This document shows positions 1 to 7,943 of a stretch of 20,369 bases of DNA, piece after piece. Position 1 is the stretch's first letter. Every line of letters begins with the position of its first letter. The translations under genes and the position numbers were made by a program. This stretch comes from Bacteroidales bacterium (GTDB lineage Bacteria > Bacteroidota > Bacteroidia > Bacteroidales > UBA932), in assembly GCA_023230265.1 (NCBI GenBank), contig JALNXR010000007.1, forward strand, positions 1 through 20,369, in the 5' to 3' direction. The notes below the pieces were generated by a model that worked only from the letters and a program-made list of their open reading frames with translations, did no database searches and had not been told where the DNA came from.

Positions 1-1
1 A

Positions 2-1921
2 GTCATACTCGATGAATATGGTGATAAACAGTATGATAAAGGAGACCTGAATTCAAGGCCTCAGCATCTCGGCAGACATGTTATCTGGGAATACGAACTG
101 GATATGGACAGAACAATAAGAAACACTCTTGCAGCAACAGCATTTGCCGACTTTAGCATTTTAAACGGATTAACATTGAGCTTCCGTGGCGATATAAACT
201 TAAGGAGTGTTGAAAGACATATTTATCGGAATTCTGAAATTGGCGATGGCGCAGGTACAGGAAGAGCACAGAAAGCGATCTACAATTACAAAAATTACAC
301 ATTTCAACAAATTCTTAACTGGAACAGGGAATTTGGACTTCACAATGTTGAAATGTTGGTAGGACATGAGAATTTCAGTTACAACTATGCCTACACATAT
401 GGATTCAAAACGGATGAGATATTCGTCGGAAATAAGGAGTTTATAAACTTTACGACAATTACAGATCTTTTAGGTTATCAAAGGGATTACCGTACTGAGA
501 GTTTTCTTTCAAGAATCAGGTACAACTATGACAACCGCTACTTCTTTGATGCCTCTTTCAGAAGGGACGGATCTTCAAAATTTCACCCTGATAACAGATG
601 GGGAAATTTCTGGTCAGCAGGAGGAAGCTGGTTAATTTCAAGTGAACCTTTCATGGCATCTTTAAAGAAAAGTGTTGATTATTTAAAACTAAGGGCTTCT
701 TACGGAGAGGTTGGAAATGACGGTGGAACAGATTATGAGGCAATTGATTTTCACGCTTATATGCCTCTTTATTATCTTAATCAAAATGGAGGAATGGGTG
801 CTTTATACAGAATTCAGAATGAGGCTAACGATTTAGTCTGGGAATCTTCAAACTCATTTGGAGTTGCATTGGAGGGACGCTATTTAAACCGGATGAATCT
901 TACAGTTGAGTATTTCGATAAACGATCAAAAGATCTCCTTTTTGATGTATACTTCCCTCTCTCTGCAGGTGCTACAAGTACAGAGGATGCGGAATCAGTA
1001 GTTAAAAAAAACCTGGGCTCAATATCCAACAGAGGAGTTGAGTTGTCAATGGACATTGATGTTATACGAAACAGGAACTTCAGATGGAATATAGGACTCC
1101 TGGCAACTCGCCTTAAGAATAAGATTATCACCTTACCTGAAGAAAACAGAGAGAGAGGCATAGTCATCGGTACTAAAAAATATTTAGAGGGGCACGATAT
1201 GTACAATTTCTGGCTTTACCAGTTTGCGGGGGTTGACCAGATGACAGGAAACTCTCTGTATCTGCCGGATTATGACCGTTATTATGTAGGAGATGCTGTG
1301 GAGGGAAAGAGCCCGATACCATCTCAATGGCTCGTCACCATAAATGGTGATAACTATACGAGAAACACTACATACGCCAGGAAGGAGTGGAGTGGAAGTG
1401 CCATACCCGATTTGTACGGGAGTCTGACAACTTCACTTGCATATAAAGGTATCGAACTCTCAGCACTTTTCACATATTCTATTGGTGGCAAAACACTTGA
1501 CTATGCATATCAGAGTGTTATGGAGGTAACAGCCAATCCACATTCATTGCACAAAAATCTTCTTAATGCATGGGACGGTATTCCACAAGGGATGACAGAG
1601 ACCTCCCCGGACAGAATCAATCCGGAGGGTATCCCCGTTTTAAACTACCAACTCAGCACCTACAATGATGCTCTTACAAATCGATTTCTTTTGGATGCTT
1701 CCTATTTTGTAATAAAAAATATATCCTTAGGATACAGTTTCCCTCAGAGGTTAGTTAATAAGATGAATGTGAGCGGAATAACCGCAAATCTTGCTATTGA
1801 GAATCTGGCAACTTTTACAAAGTTAAAAGGGATGGACCCACAACAGGCTTTTAACGGAATCAACGACAACGGTTTTGTAACAGCAAGAATTTTTACTTTG
1901 GGACTTAATATAAAACTATAA
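2..1921 (+). CDS. SusC/RagA-type TonB-dependent outer-membrane transporter, C-terminal part (5' cut by window)
   Basis: The frame is open from base 2 to the TAA at 1919-1921 and gives 639 residues, whereas SusC-family proteins usually have about 1000. The Met codon at 104 is internal, because in-frame coding sequence (ending ...VIWEYELDMDRT) runs up to it from the window edge. The signal peptide, CarboxypepD-like domain, TonB box and plug lie outside the window. What remains is the beta-barrel, with alternating aromatic/polar strands such as RYFFDASFRRDGSSKF and SAGGSWLISSEPF, and a family-typical end, ARIFTLGLNIKL. The family imports glycans or peptides across the outer membrane using TonB energy, with SusD as lid. 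The SusD gene follows after 18 nt, so the two form one operon. The substrate cannot be told from the sequence: no glycoside hydrolase is visible, while a protease domain lies downstream. Confidence 0.95.
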   Translation, partial: VILDEYGDKQYDKGDLNSRPQHLGRHVIWEYELDMDRTIRNTLAATAFADFSILNGLTLSFRGDINLRSVERHIYRNSEIGDGAGTGRAQKAIYNYKNYTFQQILNWNREFGLHNVEMLVGHENFSYNYAYTYGFKTDEIFVGNKEFINFTTITDLLGYQRDYRTESFLSRIRYNYDNRYFFDASFRRDGSSKFHPDNRWGNFWSAGGSWLISSEPFMASLKKSVDYLKLRASYGEVGNDGGTDYEAIDFHAYMPLYYLNQNGGMGALYRIQNEANDLVWESSNSFGVALEGRYLNRMNLTVEYFDKRSKDLLFDVYFPLSAGATSTEDAESVVKKNLGSISNRGVELSMDIDVIRNRNFRWNIGLLATRLKNKIITLPEENRERGIVIGTKKYLEGHDMYNFWLYQFAGVDQMTGNSLYLPDYDRYYVGDAVEGKSPIPSQWLVTINGDNYTRNTTYARKEWSGSAIPDLYGSLTTSLAYKGIELSALFTYSIGGKTLDYAYQSVMEVTANPHSLHKNLLNAWDGIPQGMTETSPDRINPEGIPVLNYQLSTYNDALTNRFLLDASYFVIKNISLGYSFPQRLVNKMNVSGITANLAIENLATFTKLKGMDPQQAFNGINDNGFVTARIFTLGLNIKL

Positions 1922-1939
1922 ATTTTAAATGTAACTATT

Positions 1940-3457
1940 ATGATCAAGATATTTAGAATTTCACTGATGGTATCTCTTGTACTGTTCTGTTCATGTTCCA
2001 AGGATTACCTGGATACTAAACCGACAAACGCCTCAGATACTCCATCAATATTTGAATCAATAGAGAATGTTAAAGGGGCAATAAACGGCTTAAGCAAACT
2101 TATGACTATACAATACCTGGAAAGTCAGGGTTTTAATGGAGAAGGAACAATAAAGATGTATTATGGGAATTATCCCGGAAACCATTTTTCCATGAACCTT
2201 CCGGGATGGTCAGTAATAATTAACGGTGAGTACAGGGAGATGATATCAAGTATTTACCTTTATTATCCCTGGTTCTATTACTATAAAATTATCGGGAACG
2301 CAAACACTGTGATTACTCATATAGACAATGTTGATTGTTTACAGGAAGAGAAAGATTTTGCAAAAGCCCAGGCACTTACATTCAGGGCCTATGCATATTT
2401 TATGTTGTCGCAACTTTATTGTGCACGATGGATGGACTCAAACAACGGAGCCTCTTCCGGACTCGTTCTAAGGCTAGATGAATCATCGGGAGAGATGCCG
2501 CTGTCAACATTGGGTGATGTCTATTCCAGGATATACACAGATCTCGATGATGCCATAGCTTTGTATACATCATCAGGAGGGAGCAGACTTGAAAATTTTG
2601 AAGCTGACATCAATGTTGCTTATGCAATATATGCGAGGGCGGCTTTGACAAGGAGAGATTATTCCACAGCTCTCGATATGGCAGTTGATGCAAGAGATGG
2701 CTATCCTCTGATGTCATCATCAGATTATACAGACGGATTTTATTCTCCGACAATTGAATGGATATGGAGTAGCTTTGGAGGTTCTGATGAACAACTTCAT
2801 TATTACTCTTTCCTTGCTTTTATGGCCTATAACTCCAACGCTTCTATCGTAAGAATATATCCCAGGTGTATCAGTAAGGAGCTTTTTGACAAGATTCCCG
2901 CAACCGATATTAGAAAGAGCCTCTTTCTTAATCCTCAGGGCTACTCTTATAATCAGTCAACAGGTCTGGCCGGGAGTGCTCTCAAGGCAAAAGCATTTGA
3001 ATTATTCCGTGATATCTATCCGACTTCCAATGTATATGCATATATGCAGTTTAAGTTTGAAGCAGAAGATTTGCCGGGCGTTGGATATATTCCTCATTTC
3101 CGGTCTTCTGAGATGTACCTGACAGAGGCAGAAGCTTGCTATTTCCTCAATGATATACCAGGAGCGCAGCAAGCCTTGAACACTCTTAATGCGGCAAGAG
3201 ATCCCGGTTATACATGTACCAGTACAGGACCAGCTCTGCTTGAGGAGATAAAAATGTACAGGGCACTTGAGTTATGGGGTGAAGGATTTGACTGGTTCGA
3301 TCTTAAAAGATGGGGAGACAGTATAAGCAGGAAAAGCTTTAGTAACGGTGGAAACTTTATTAGTGTTCTTGCAATTACAAGAGGGCCGGAACATGGTAAT
3401 AACTGGATATGGAAAATACCACAGAAGGAGACAGATTATAATCCTCTGGTAGAATAA
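1940..3457 (+). CDS. SusD/RagB-family surface lipoprotein
   Basis: This 505-residue protein is the expected partner of the upstream SusC and has normal family length. The N-terminus is a lipoprotein signal: a hydrophobic stretch (residues 7-16), then FCSC with Cys19 as probable lipidation site, followed by SKDYLDTKPT, the common SusD start. The central part has helix-rich TPR-like segments (for example DFAKAQALTFRAYAYFMLSQ at about 134-153). The C-terminal region has the family signature RALELWGEGFDWFDLKRWGD. SusD proteins cap the SusC barrel at the cell surface and bind the nutrient before import. The gene starts 18 nt after susC and ends just before a hairpin terminator, so susC-susD looks like a closed transcription unit. 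The ligand is unknown. Confidence 0.95.
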   Translation: MIKIFRISLMVSLVLFCSCSKDYLDTKPTNASDTPSIFESIENVKGAINGLSKLMTIQYLESQGFNGEGTIKMYYGNYPGNHFSMNLPGWSVIINGEYREMISSIYLYYPWFYYYKIIGNANTVITHIDNVDCLQEEKDFAKAQALTFRAYAYFMLSQLYCARWMDSNNGASSGLVLRLDESSGEMPLSTLGDVYSRIYTDLDDAIALYTSSGGSRLENFEADINVAYAIYARAALTRRDYSTALDMAVDARDGYPLMSSSDYTDGFYSPTIEWIWSSFGGSDEQLHYYSFLAFMAYNSNASIVRIYPRCISKELFDKIPATDIRKSLFLNPQGYSYNQSTGLAGSALKAKAFELFRDIYPTSNVYAYMQFKFEAEDLPGVGYIPHFRSSEMYLTEAEACYFLNDIPGAQQALNTLNAARDPGYTCTSTGPALLEEIKMYRALELWGEGFDWFDLKRWGDSISRKSFSNGGNFISVLAITRGPEHGNNWIWKIPQKETDYNPLVE

Positions 3458-3468
3458 GAGATGATCAC

Positions 3469-3505
3469 TTCAGGGGAGCATAATTGTCACTCCCCTGAAA
3501 TTTGA
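3469..3505 (+). terminator. Hairpin terminator after susD
   Basis: A perfect 10-bp inverted repeat is seen: TTCAGGGGAG (3469-3478) and CTCCCCTGAA (3490-3499), with an 11-nt loop and then ATTTGATTCT. The position, 11 nt after the susD stop, fits a terminator. The T-tract is short and interrupted, so read-through into the next gene is possible. An alternative is that this hairpin belongs to the structured RNA that follows. Confidence 0.7.
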
Positions 3506-3507
3506 TT

Positions 3508-3620
3508 CTATTGCCGGGATTGCTGCAAATCCTTGATGTGAGGCAAAGCACTCATAAACTGCTGAATGGACAGAGCTTGTAAAACACAATCATTCAATAA
3601 GGCAGATGCAGCGGTTAATA
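3508..3620. ncRNA. Structured spacer, candidate guide-RNA scaffold or leader for the dead-Cas12f-like gene
   Basis: Two nested foldable units fill the gap between the terminator and the next start codon. Unit 1: TTGCC (3511-3515) pairs with GGCAA (3542-3546), enclosing GGATT (3517-3521) with AATCC (3528-3532). Unit 2: AACTGCTG (3557-3564) pairs with CAGCGGTT (3609-3616) with one G-U pair, enclosing AATG (3565-3568) with CATT (3591-3594) and TTGT (3577-3580) with ACAA (3586-3589). These pairings are read directly. That they form an RNA is inference, and the strand is undecided. TnpB/Cas12f-derived proteins use an RNA encoded next to their gene, which motivates the guide-RNA idea. No promoter with both boxes was found. 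On the - strand the same bases can be read as a protein-like tail ending at 3508, so an eroded gene end is a rival explanation. Confidence 0.3.
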
Positions 3621-3630
3621 AAAAATTTTT

Positions 3631-5991
3631 ATGTACCTGACCAGAAAAATTGAAATCTGTATTTACGGAAAGGAACCCGAAATAAAGGATGCTTTTAGGA
3701 AACAATTATCGGGATGGAGAAACATTGCAAGAAGTACTGCAAATGAAGTTTTATCATATTTGTACAGTATTGACAGGCTCAGAAACACTAAACTCTCAGA
3801 AGAGAGAGACATCGATGATTTTTGCACACCAGACAAAAAGAGTGATTTCATAAAGGGAAGCTATTCTGTTGCAAACAATTTCTTTGTAGAAAGGATGAGG
3901 GGACGAATACCTGCAGATATTTCAAATTGTCTTTTTAAAAGTGTAACTAAGAGATATTTAGCATCCAGATATGACATTATTAAAGGAAAAATTACTCTTC
4001 CGATCTACAGGAATACAATCCCTCTGCCCTTCAGCTCTGTTTCCTTGAAAAATCTGCACTGGGACGAATCTGACAAAGGATTCATATTTAACCTTTTTGG
4101 GATAACACTGGTGATAAATCTGGGACGCGACAGGAGCAACAACAAAAAATTAATTGAAAGTTGTATGCGTAAAGAGATAGAATTATTTGAATCTTCAATA
4201 ATTATTGATGATTATTCAAATAAAATATTTCTGCTTATGACCTACAGTGGTACACCAAAAGAGTACCGGCTGGATGATGACAGAGCTATGGATGTATCAC
4301 TTTCGGTTGACAACCCGATAATTGTGAAATTTAACGGTGAGATTAAGAAAATCGGGAACAAAGAAGAATTTCTTCATCGCAGACTGCAAATTCAGGCGGC
4401 CAGGAGAAGGGCTCAGATCAATTCAAGATATCTGTCAGGGGGAAAGGGAAGAAGAAGAAAACTGTATTCTGTATATAAATTCCGTAATAAAGAAAAGGAT
4501 TATATACTGACACGGGTTCATACATATACAAAAATGGTTGTTGATTATGCAGTTAAAAACAGATGTAAAACCATAATTCTGATGAATCAGGAAGAACAGG
4601 AACAATCTGTTAAAAACGAACCTTTTCTGCTTAGAAACTGGAACTATTTCGGAATAAAACATAAGCTGGAATACAAAGCAAAACTTAATGGAATAAATAT
4701 CGTAATAAAAAAAGTTATTTTGATGTTGGCATTTGTGATCCTGTCCGGTGCATTGTATGGCCAACGGATCGATATCTGTAGAAATGCTGTACAGACTGTG
4801 ATATCGGGTATTAACTCACATACTTCAGAACAAGTTATTAATCTTCTGTCAAAAGAGTTTTCAATATCCGGATATAAGGGAGATATAGCCAAAAAGGTTG
4901 TGGACATTTTGATCAGACAGCTGAACGAAACCGTACTGACGGCAAAGGAGACAGGTTGTGATCAAATTAAAGAAGGATTAAAACTGACCTATGATTTTGA
5001 ATACAAAACATTAGGCAGTAAAGAGGCCTTTTTTGTCTTTGACAGCTTAAACCAGATACTTGGATTATCATTACTCGATATTAAAGTTAAAACGATGGGT
5101 AATACAGAAATTGTAAAAGATACCGCGCAAAAAATCCGGACAATTCCTTTCAAACTGGCAGGCAGGCTTATTACAGTGGATGTACTGATAAATGATACAA
5201 CAAGGACATTCCTGCTGGATAGCGGATCTCCACGGATAGTGCTCAATAGTAAGTATTTCCCTTCAGAAAATCCTGAGAGTAAAAGACTTTCGGAAGCAAA
5301 AGGTGTTGGAGGAAATATTCCCGGGATGGATCTGTATCATCTCAGGAAATTCTGCTGGGCCGGGGATGTTATTTACGACCAGGATTTTATTACAGTTGAT
5401 CTTACTCATCTTGAAAAATCAAGAGGAATAGTGATTTATGGAATGATCGGCTATGAATTATTAAAGGATTATGACATTGTTTTTGATTATCAGAACAAAA
5501 AGCTGACACTTGTCAGTCCGGAAATGTACGATATGTTTAAAAGTTCTAACCTTAAGGGGATGAATTTTATTTCTGTTCCGTTTGAACTTCGGAAACATAT
5601 TCCTGTAGTTAAAATCTCTGTTTTAGGTAAGCATTTCCGTTTTGGAGTTGATTGCGGAGCAGAGGCAAATCTGTTTCTTCAGGATTACTTTAATGAGCTA
5701 AAAGAAGGCGATGCTCTTAATGGATTGGAGGAGTTAACATTACGCGGTATGGACAACAGTGAAAACAAAACAAAAGTTGCTCCGATAAGAAAAATTACAA
5801 TTGGCGACAAAGAGTTCGGGGATTTGCAGTTTGTTTTTGCTGATATTTCACATCTTAATAAAGGACAAGAACAGCAACTGGATGGTTTATTGGGTTATGA
5901 AGTACTGTCAAAACAGATCACCGTGTTGAGTTACAAAAGGAGAGAATTGATTTTTACGGGTAATTTTCCTGATGATTACGGAAATAATTGA
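3631..5991 (+). CDS. Fusion: nuclease-dead TnpB/Cas12f-like protein + membrane/exported tandem retropepsin-like aspartic protease
   Basis: This is one 786-residue frame with two unrelated halves. Residues 1-362 match the Bacteroidota family of ~400-residue TnpB/Cas12f derivatives: start MYLTRKIEICIY, middle YRNTIPLPFSS and GRDRSNNK, GNKEEFLHRRLQIQAARRR, basic GGKGRRRK (270-277), and LLRNWNYFGIKHKLEYKA (333-350). The RuvC-I position of Asp is Ser223 (VSLSVDNP), the RuvC-II Glu position is Met318/Asn319 (IILMNQ), and RuvC-III and zinc finger are absent. RNA/DNA binding without cleavage is therefore expected. Residues ~363-378 (ILMLAFVILSGALYGQ) look like a signal peptide core. Residues ~500-786 hold two aspartic-protease lobes with LLDSGSP (Asp530) and GVDCGAEAN (Asp674). 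The homology assignments come from remembered family patterns, and no search was run. Internal initiation at Met365 (4723) could yield a separate protease. The histidine kinase starts 42 nt downstream. Confidence 0.8.
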   Translation: MYLTRKIEICIYGKEPEIKDAFRKQLSGWRNIARSTANEVLSYLYSIDRLRNTKLSEERDIDDFCTPDKKSDFIKGSYSVANNFFVERMRGRIPADISNCLFKSVTKRYLASRYDIIKGKITLPIYRNTIPLPFSSVSLKNLHWDESDKGFIFNLFGITLVINLGRDRSNNKKLIESCMRKEIELFESSIIIDDYSNKIFLLMTYSGTPKEYRLDDDRAMDVSLSVDNPIIVKFNGEIKKIGNKEEFLHRRLQIQAARRRAQINSRYLSGGKGRRRKLYSVYKFRNKEKDYILTRVHTYTKMVVDYAVKNRCKTIILMNQEEQEQSVKNEPFLLRNWNYFGIKHKLEYKAKLNGINIVIKKVILMLAFVILSGALYGQRIDICRNAVQTVISGINSHTSEQVINLLSKEFSISGYKGDIAKKVVDILIRQLNETVLTAKETGCDQIKEGLKLTYDFEYKTLGSKEAFFVFDSLNQILGLSLLDIKVKTMGNTEIVKDTAQKIRTIPFKLAGRLITVDVLINDTTRTFLLDSGSPRIVLNSKYFPSENPESKRLSEAKGVGGNIPGMDLYHLRKFCWAGDVIYDQDFITVDLTHLEKSRGIVIYGMIGYELLKDYDIVFDYQNKKLTLVSPEMYDMFKSSNLKGMNFISVPFELRKHIPVVKISVLGKHFRFGVDCGAEANLFLQDYFNELKEGDALNGLEELTLRGMDNSENKTKVAPIRKITIGDKEFGDLQFVFADISHLNKGQEQQLDGLLGYEVLSKQITVLSYKRRELIFTGNFPDDYGNN
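4690..4740 (+). other. Fusion junction inside the dead-Cas12f/protease ORF
   Basis: The Cas12f-like part ends at GINIVIKK (354-361), where relatives normally stop. The next residues read KKVILMLAFVILSGALYGQ, a typical Bacteroidota signal peptide if the ATA codon at 4705-4707 were ATG. So both the expected stop codon and the expected start codon are missing at an A-rich tract (4705-4713). The frame is unbroken across it, and the other two forward frames have stops here. A small deletion, a start-codon mutation, or an assembly error could each produce this. Confidence 0.6.
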
Positions 5992-6033
5992 TTTAAGAAA
6001 GATTTATTGTAAATTCGGCCAAAGGTTCCAAAA

Positions 6034-7173
6034 ATGAGACTTACACACGATACCTTTTATGAAAAAGTCCTCGAAAAGAAAAATCTTTTCTGGATTTTAA
6101 ATATTTCGGGATGGCTTATTCTTACTCTGCTATGGATAGCTCTTTATTTTCCTGATGATTTCAAAAAGGGAGAATATGGATTTCTTATTTTTAAATATTT
6201 TAACTCCAATTTCATTATTCCCTTTATCATTACAACAGGTGTCCGTTATTTATTTAAAAGAGTCAGCAGAAAAAACTATACACTGTTAAAAATTTCAGGA
6301 GTAATTATAATATCTTCGCTTATTGCCTCATTTCTATGGTTTTATATCGACATTCTCTCTACAATTATAATCTTTGGTGACAACCTTTACTCTCTTTTTA
6401 GCATACCTGTAATGAAAACAGTACAGAAAATAATCAATATGTCTGTACTAATGTCGCTATGGGGAGTTCTCTATTTTATTATAAATATCTTTTTCGACTG
6501 GCAGGAGGAGAAAAGATCGAAAGAGAGGGCTTTATTACTGGCTACGGAGGCCAGACTTGAGGTACTTAAAAATCAGATCAATCCACATTTTCTTTTCAAC
6601 TCCCTAAACACTATCTCGGCTCTTATAGAAGAGAATCAAACCAAAGCACAGATTGTAATAGATGAGTTATCCGGCTTTCTTAGATATACTCTTACAATCA
6701 AGAGCAGTCAGAAAATAAAACTGCGGGATGAGATTAATTTCATTAAGCATTATATTAAAATTCAGTCAGTGAGATTTGAGGAGAAGCTGGAATGTATCTT
6801 TGATATTGCAAAAGATACAGAAGAGTTGTGTATCCCTCCAGCAATTCTCTATCCCATAGTGGAAAATGCAATTAAACATGGAATAAACACAAGTGATTTT
6901 CCCTTAAAACTCTATGTTTACTCTTTTATTAAAAAGGACGTGGATGATTCTTTTATACTCGGAGTAAAAAATTCCGGATTGTGGATAAATACTTCAGATA
7001 CCGGGAAAGGGACAAATACAGGTATTAACAATGTAAAAGAGAGGCTTTTCTGCGAATATCACGGTGATGCCGGTTTTAATATTATTATCAAACCCGGATT
7101 TGTAGATGTACAGATTTCCTTACCGTTACAAGAAAAAAATGCAGTCAGAGTACAGGGCAATAGTTGTGGATGA
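6034..7173 (+). CDS. LytS/YehU-type sensor histidine kinase
   Basis: This 379-residue integral membrane kinase has four hydrophobic segments (about 19-39, 55-70, 84-108 and 132-152), then a short coiled linker and a His_kinase (PF06580-type) core. The phosphoacceptor motif is LKNQINPHFLFNSLNTIS with His185. The ATP-binding N-box is YPIVENAIKHG with Asn278, and the G-box is GKGTNTGINNVKERL (324-338). No periplasmic sensor domain is large enough to name, so the signal is probably sensed in or near the membrane. The gene overlaps the LytTR regulator by 35 nt, which marks them as a cognate pair. It begins 42 nt after the protease fusion without a visible terminator, so cotranscription is likely. 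Such pairs in Bacteroidota often sit next to the genes they control; here the SusCD locus or the protease is a candidate target. Confidence 0.93.
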   Translation: MRLTHDTFYEKVLEKKNLFWILNISGWLILTLLWIALYFPDDFKKGEYGFLIFKYFNSNFIIPFIITTGVRYLFKRVSRKNYTLLKISGVIIISSLIASFLWFYIDILSTIIIFGDNLYSLFSIPVMKTVQKIINMSVLMSLWGVLYFIINIFFDWQEEKRSKERALLLATEARLEVLKNQINPHFLFNSLNTISALIEENQTKAQIVIDELSGFLRYTLTIKSSQKIKLRDEINFIKHYIKIQSVRFEEKLECIFDIAKDTEELCIPPAILYPIVENAIKHGINTSDFPLKLYVYSFIKKDVDDSFILGVKNSGLWINTSDTGKGTNTGINNVKERLFCEYHGDAGFNIIIKPGFVDVQISLPLQEKNAVRVQGNSCG

Positions 7174-7861
7174 TGAGCGTCTGGCCAGACAGAGACTTAT
7201 AAAGATGCTCAACAGATTCGATAATATTAAAGTTATCGGAGAGGCATCAGATGTAACATCTGCAAAAATTTTGATAGAAAAGTCAAAACCAGACATTATT
7301 TTTCTGGATATTCAAATGCCCAGACAATCCGGATTTGATCTGCTGGAAAAGACCAGAATAGATGGCAGAGTGGTTTTTGTTACGGCATATGATAACTATG
7401 CAATCCGGGCATTTGAAGCAAATGCACTGGATTACCTTATGAAACCTGTCTGTGCTGAGAGGTTGGAGAGGATGATAAGTAAACTGGATAAGGAAGCTGG
7501 TGATGATTTTTTTCTTTCAAAATTATCATATCAAGACAAACTCTTTGTTTCTGACAACAGACAAATGAGGTTCATAGATATTAAAGATATAACACATATT
7601 CAATCAACGGGCAATTACTCAAAACTAGTTCTTAATACCAACGAGAAAATTTTGATATACAGACCATTAAAAGAATGGGAAAAGAGATTGCCAGGCACGA
7701 AATTCTGCAGGATTCACCGTACTGCAATTGTGAATATTGATTATATTGAAAAGATAGAGAAGTGGTTCAATTACTCTTGCAGGATTTATCTTTCCGGGAA
7801 CAGCAATCCTTTGTTGATGAGTAAAAGCTATGCTGGAATATTCAGAGAGAGATTCAGCTGA
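7139..7861 (+). CDS. LytTR-family response regulator
   Basis: This 240-residue protein has a receiver domain (residues 1-~120) with acidic pair Asp11-Asp12 (IVVDDERLARQR), phosphoacceptor Asp57 (IIFLDIQMP), Thr82 and Lys102 (YLMKP). A C-terminal LytTR DNA-binding domain (~140-240) carries the usual IQSTGNYSKLVL and FCRIHRTAIVNIDYI motifs. The start at 7139 (MQSEYRAIVVDDE) is preferred over the in-frame ATG at 7106, because it places the first beta-strand at the N-terminus as in other family members. The gene overlaps the kinase gene and is its evident partner. LytTR proteins bind direct repeats upstream of a few target genes; none could be identified here with confidence. Confidence 0.93.
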   Translation: MQSEYRAIVVDDERLARQRLIKMLNRFDNIKVIGEASDVTSAKILIEKSKPDIIFLDIQMPRQSGFDLLEKTRIDGRVVFVTAYDNYAIRAFEANALDYLMKPVCAERLERMISKLDKEAGDDFFLSKLSYQDKLFVSDNRQMRFIDIKDITHIQSTGNYSKLVLNTNEKILIYRPLKEWEKRLPGTKFCRIHRTAIVNIDYIEKIEKWFNYSCRIYLSGNSNPLLMSKSYAGIFRERFS

Positions 7862-7877
7862 TTAATAACTGATTAAT
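7858..7877. repeat. Short tandem CTGATTAAT repeat at the end of the regulator gene
   Basis: CTGATTAAT occurs at 7858-7866 and again at 7869-7877, an 11-nt period, overlapping the regulator stop codon and lying 67 nt before the lipocalin start. The period of about one helical turn is what many regulators bind. AT-rich chance is a fair alternative. Confidence 0.3.
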
Positions 7878-7943
7878 TAGTCATTCAGAGGATAGAGATA
7901 TGATTGTGAAAATTTTATTATCTTTAAATTAAATAAAACAATC

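Noticed and set aside
3497..3504. GAAATTTG as a promoter -7 box for a guide RNA starting near 3511
   Set aside because: It has one mismatch to TAnnTTTG and no TTTG about 20 nt upstream, so there is not enough to call a promoter.
3631..4716. Active TnpB or Cas12 nuclease with its insertion sequence
   Set aside because: The RuvC-I and RuvC-II catalytic positions are not acidic, the zinc finger and RuvC-III are absent, and no TnpA gene or terminal palindromes flank it.
7106..7138. Upstream start for the LytTR regulator (MYRFPYRYKKK...)
   Set aside because: These codons lie inside the kinase gene in another frame, and relatives begin right before the first receiver strand, which fits the ATG at 7139.
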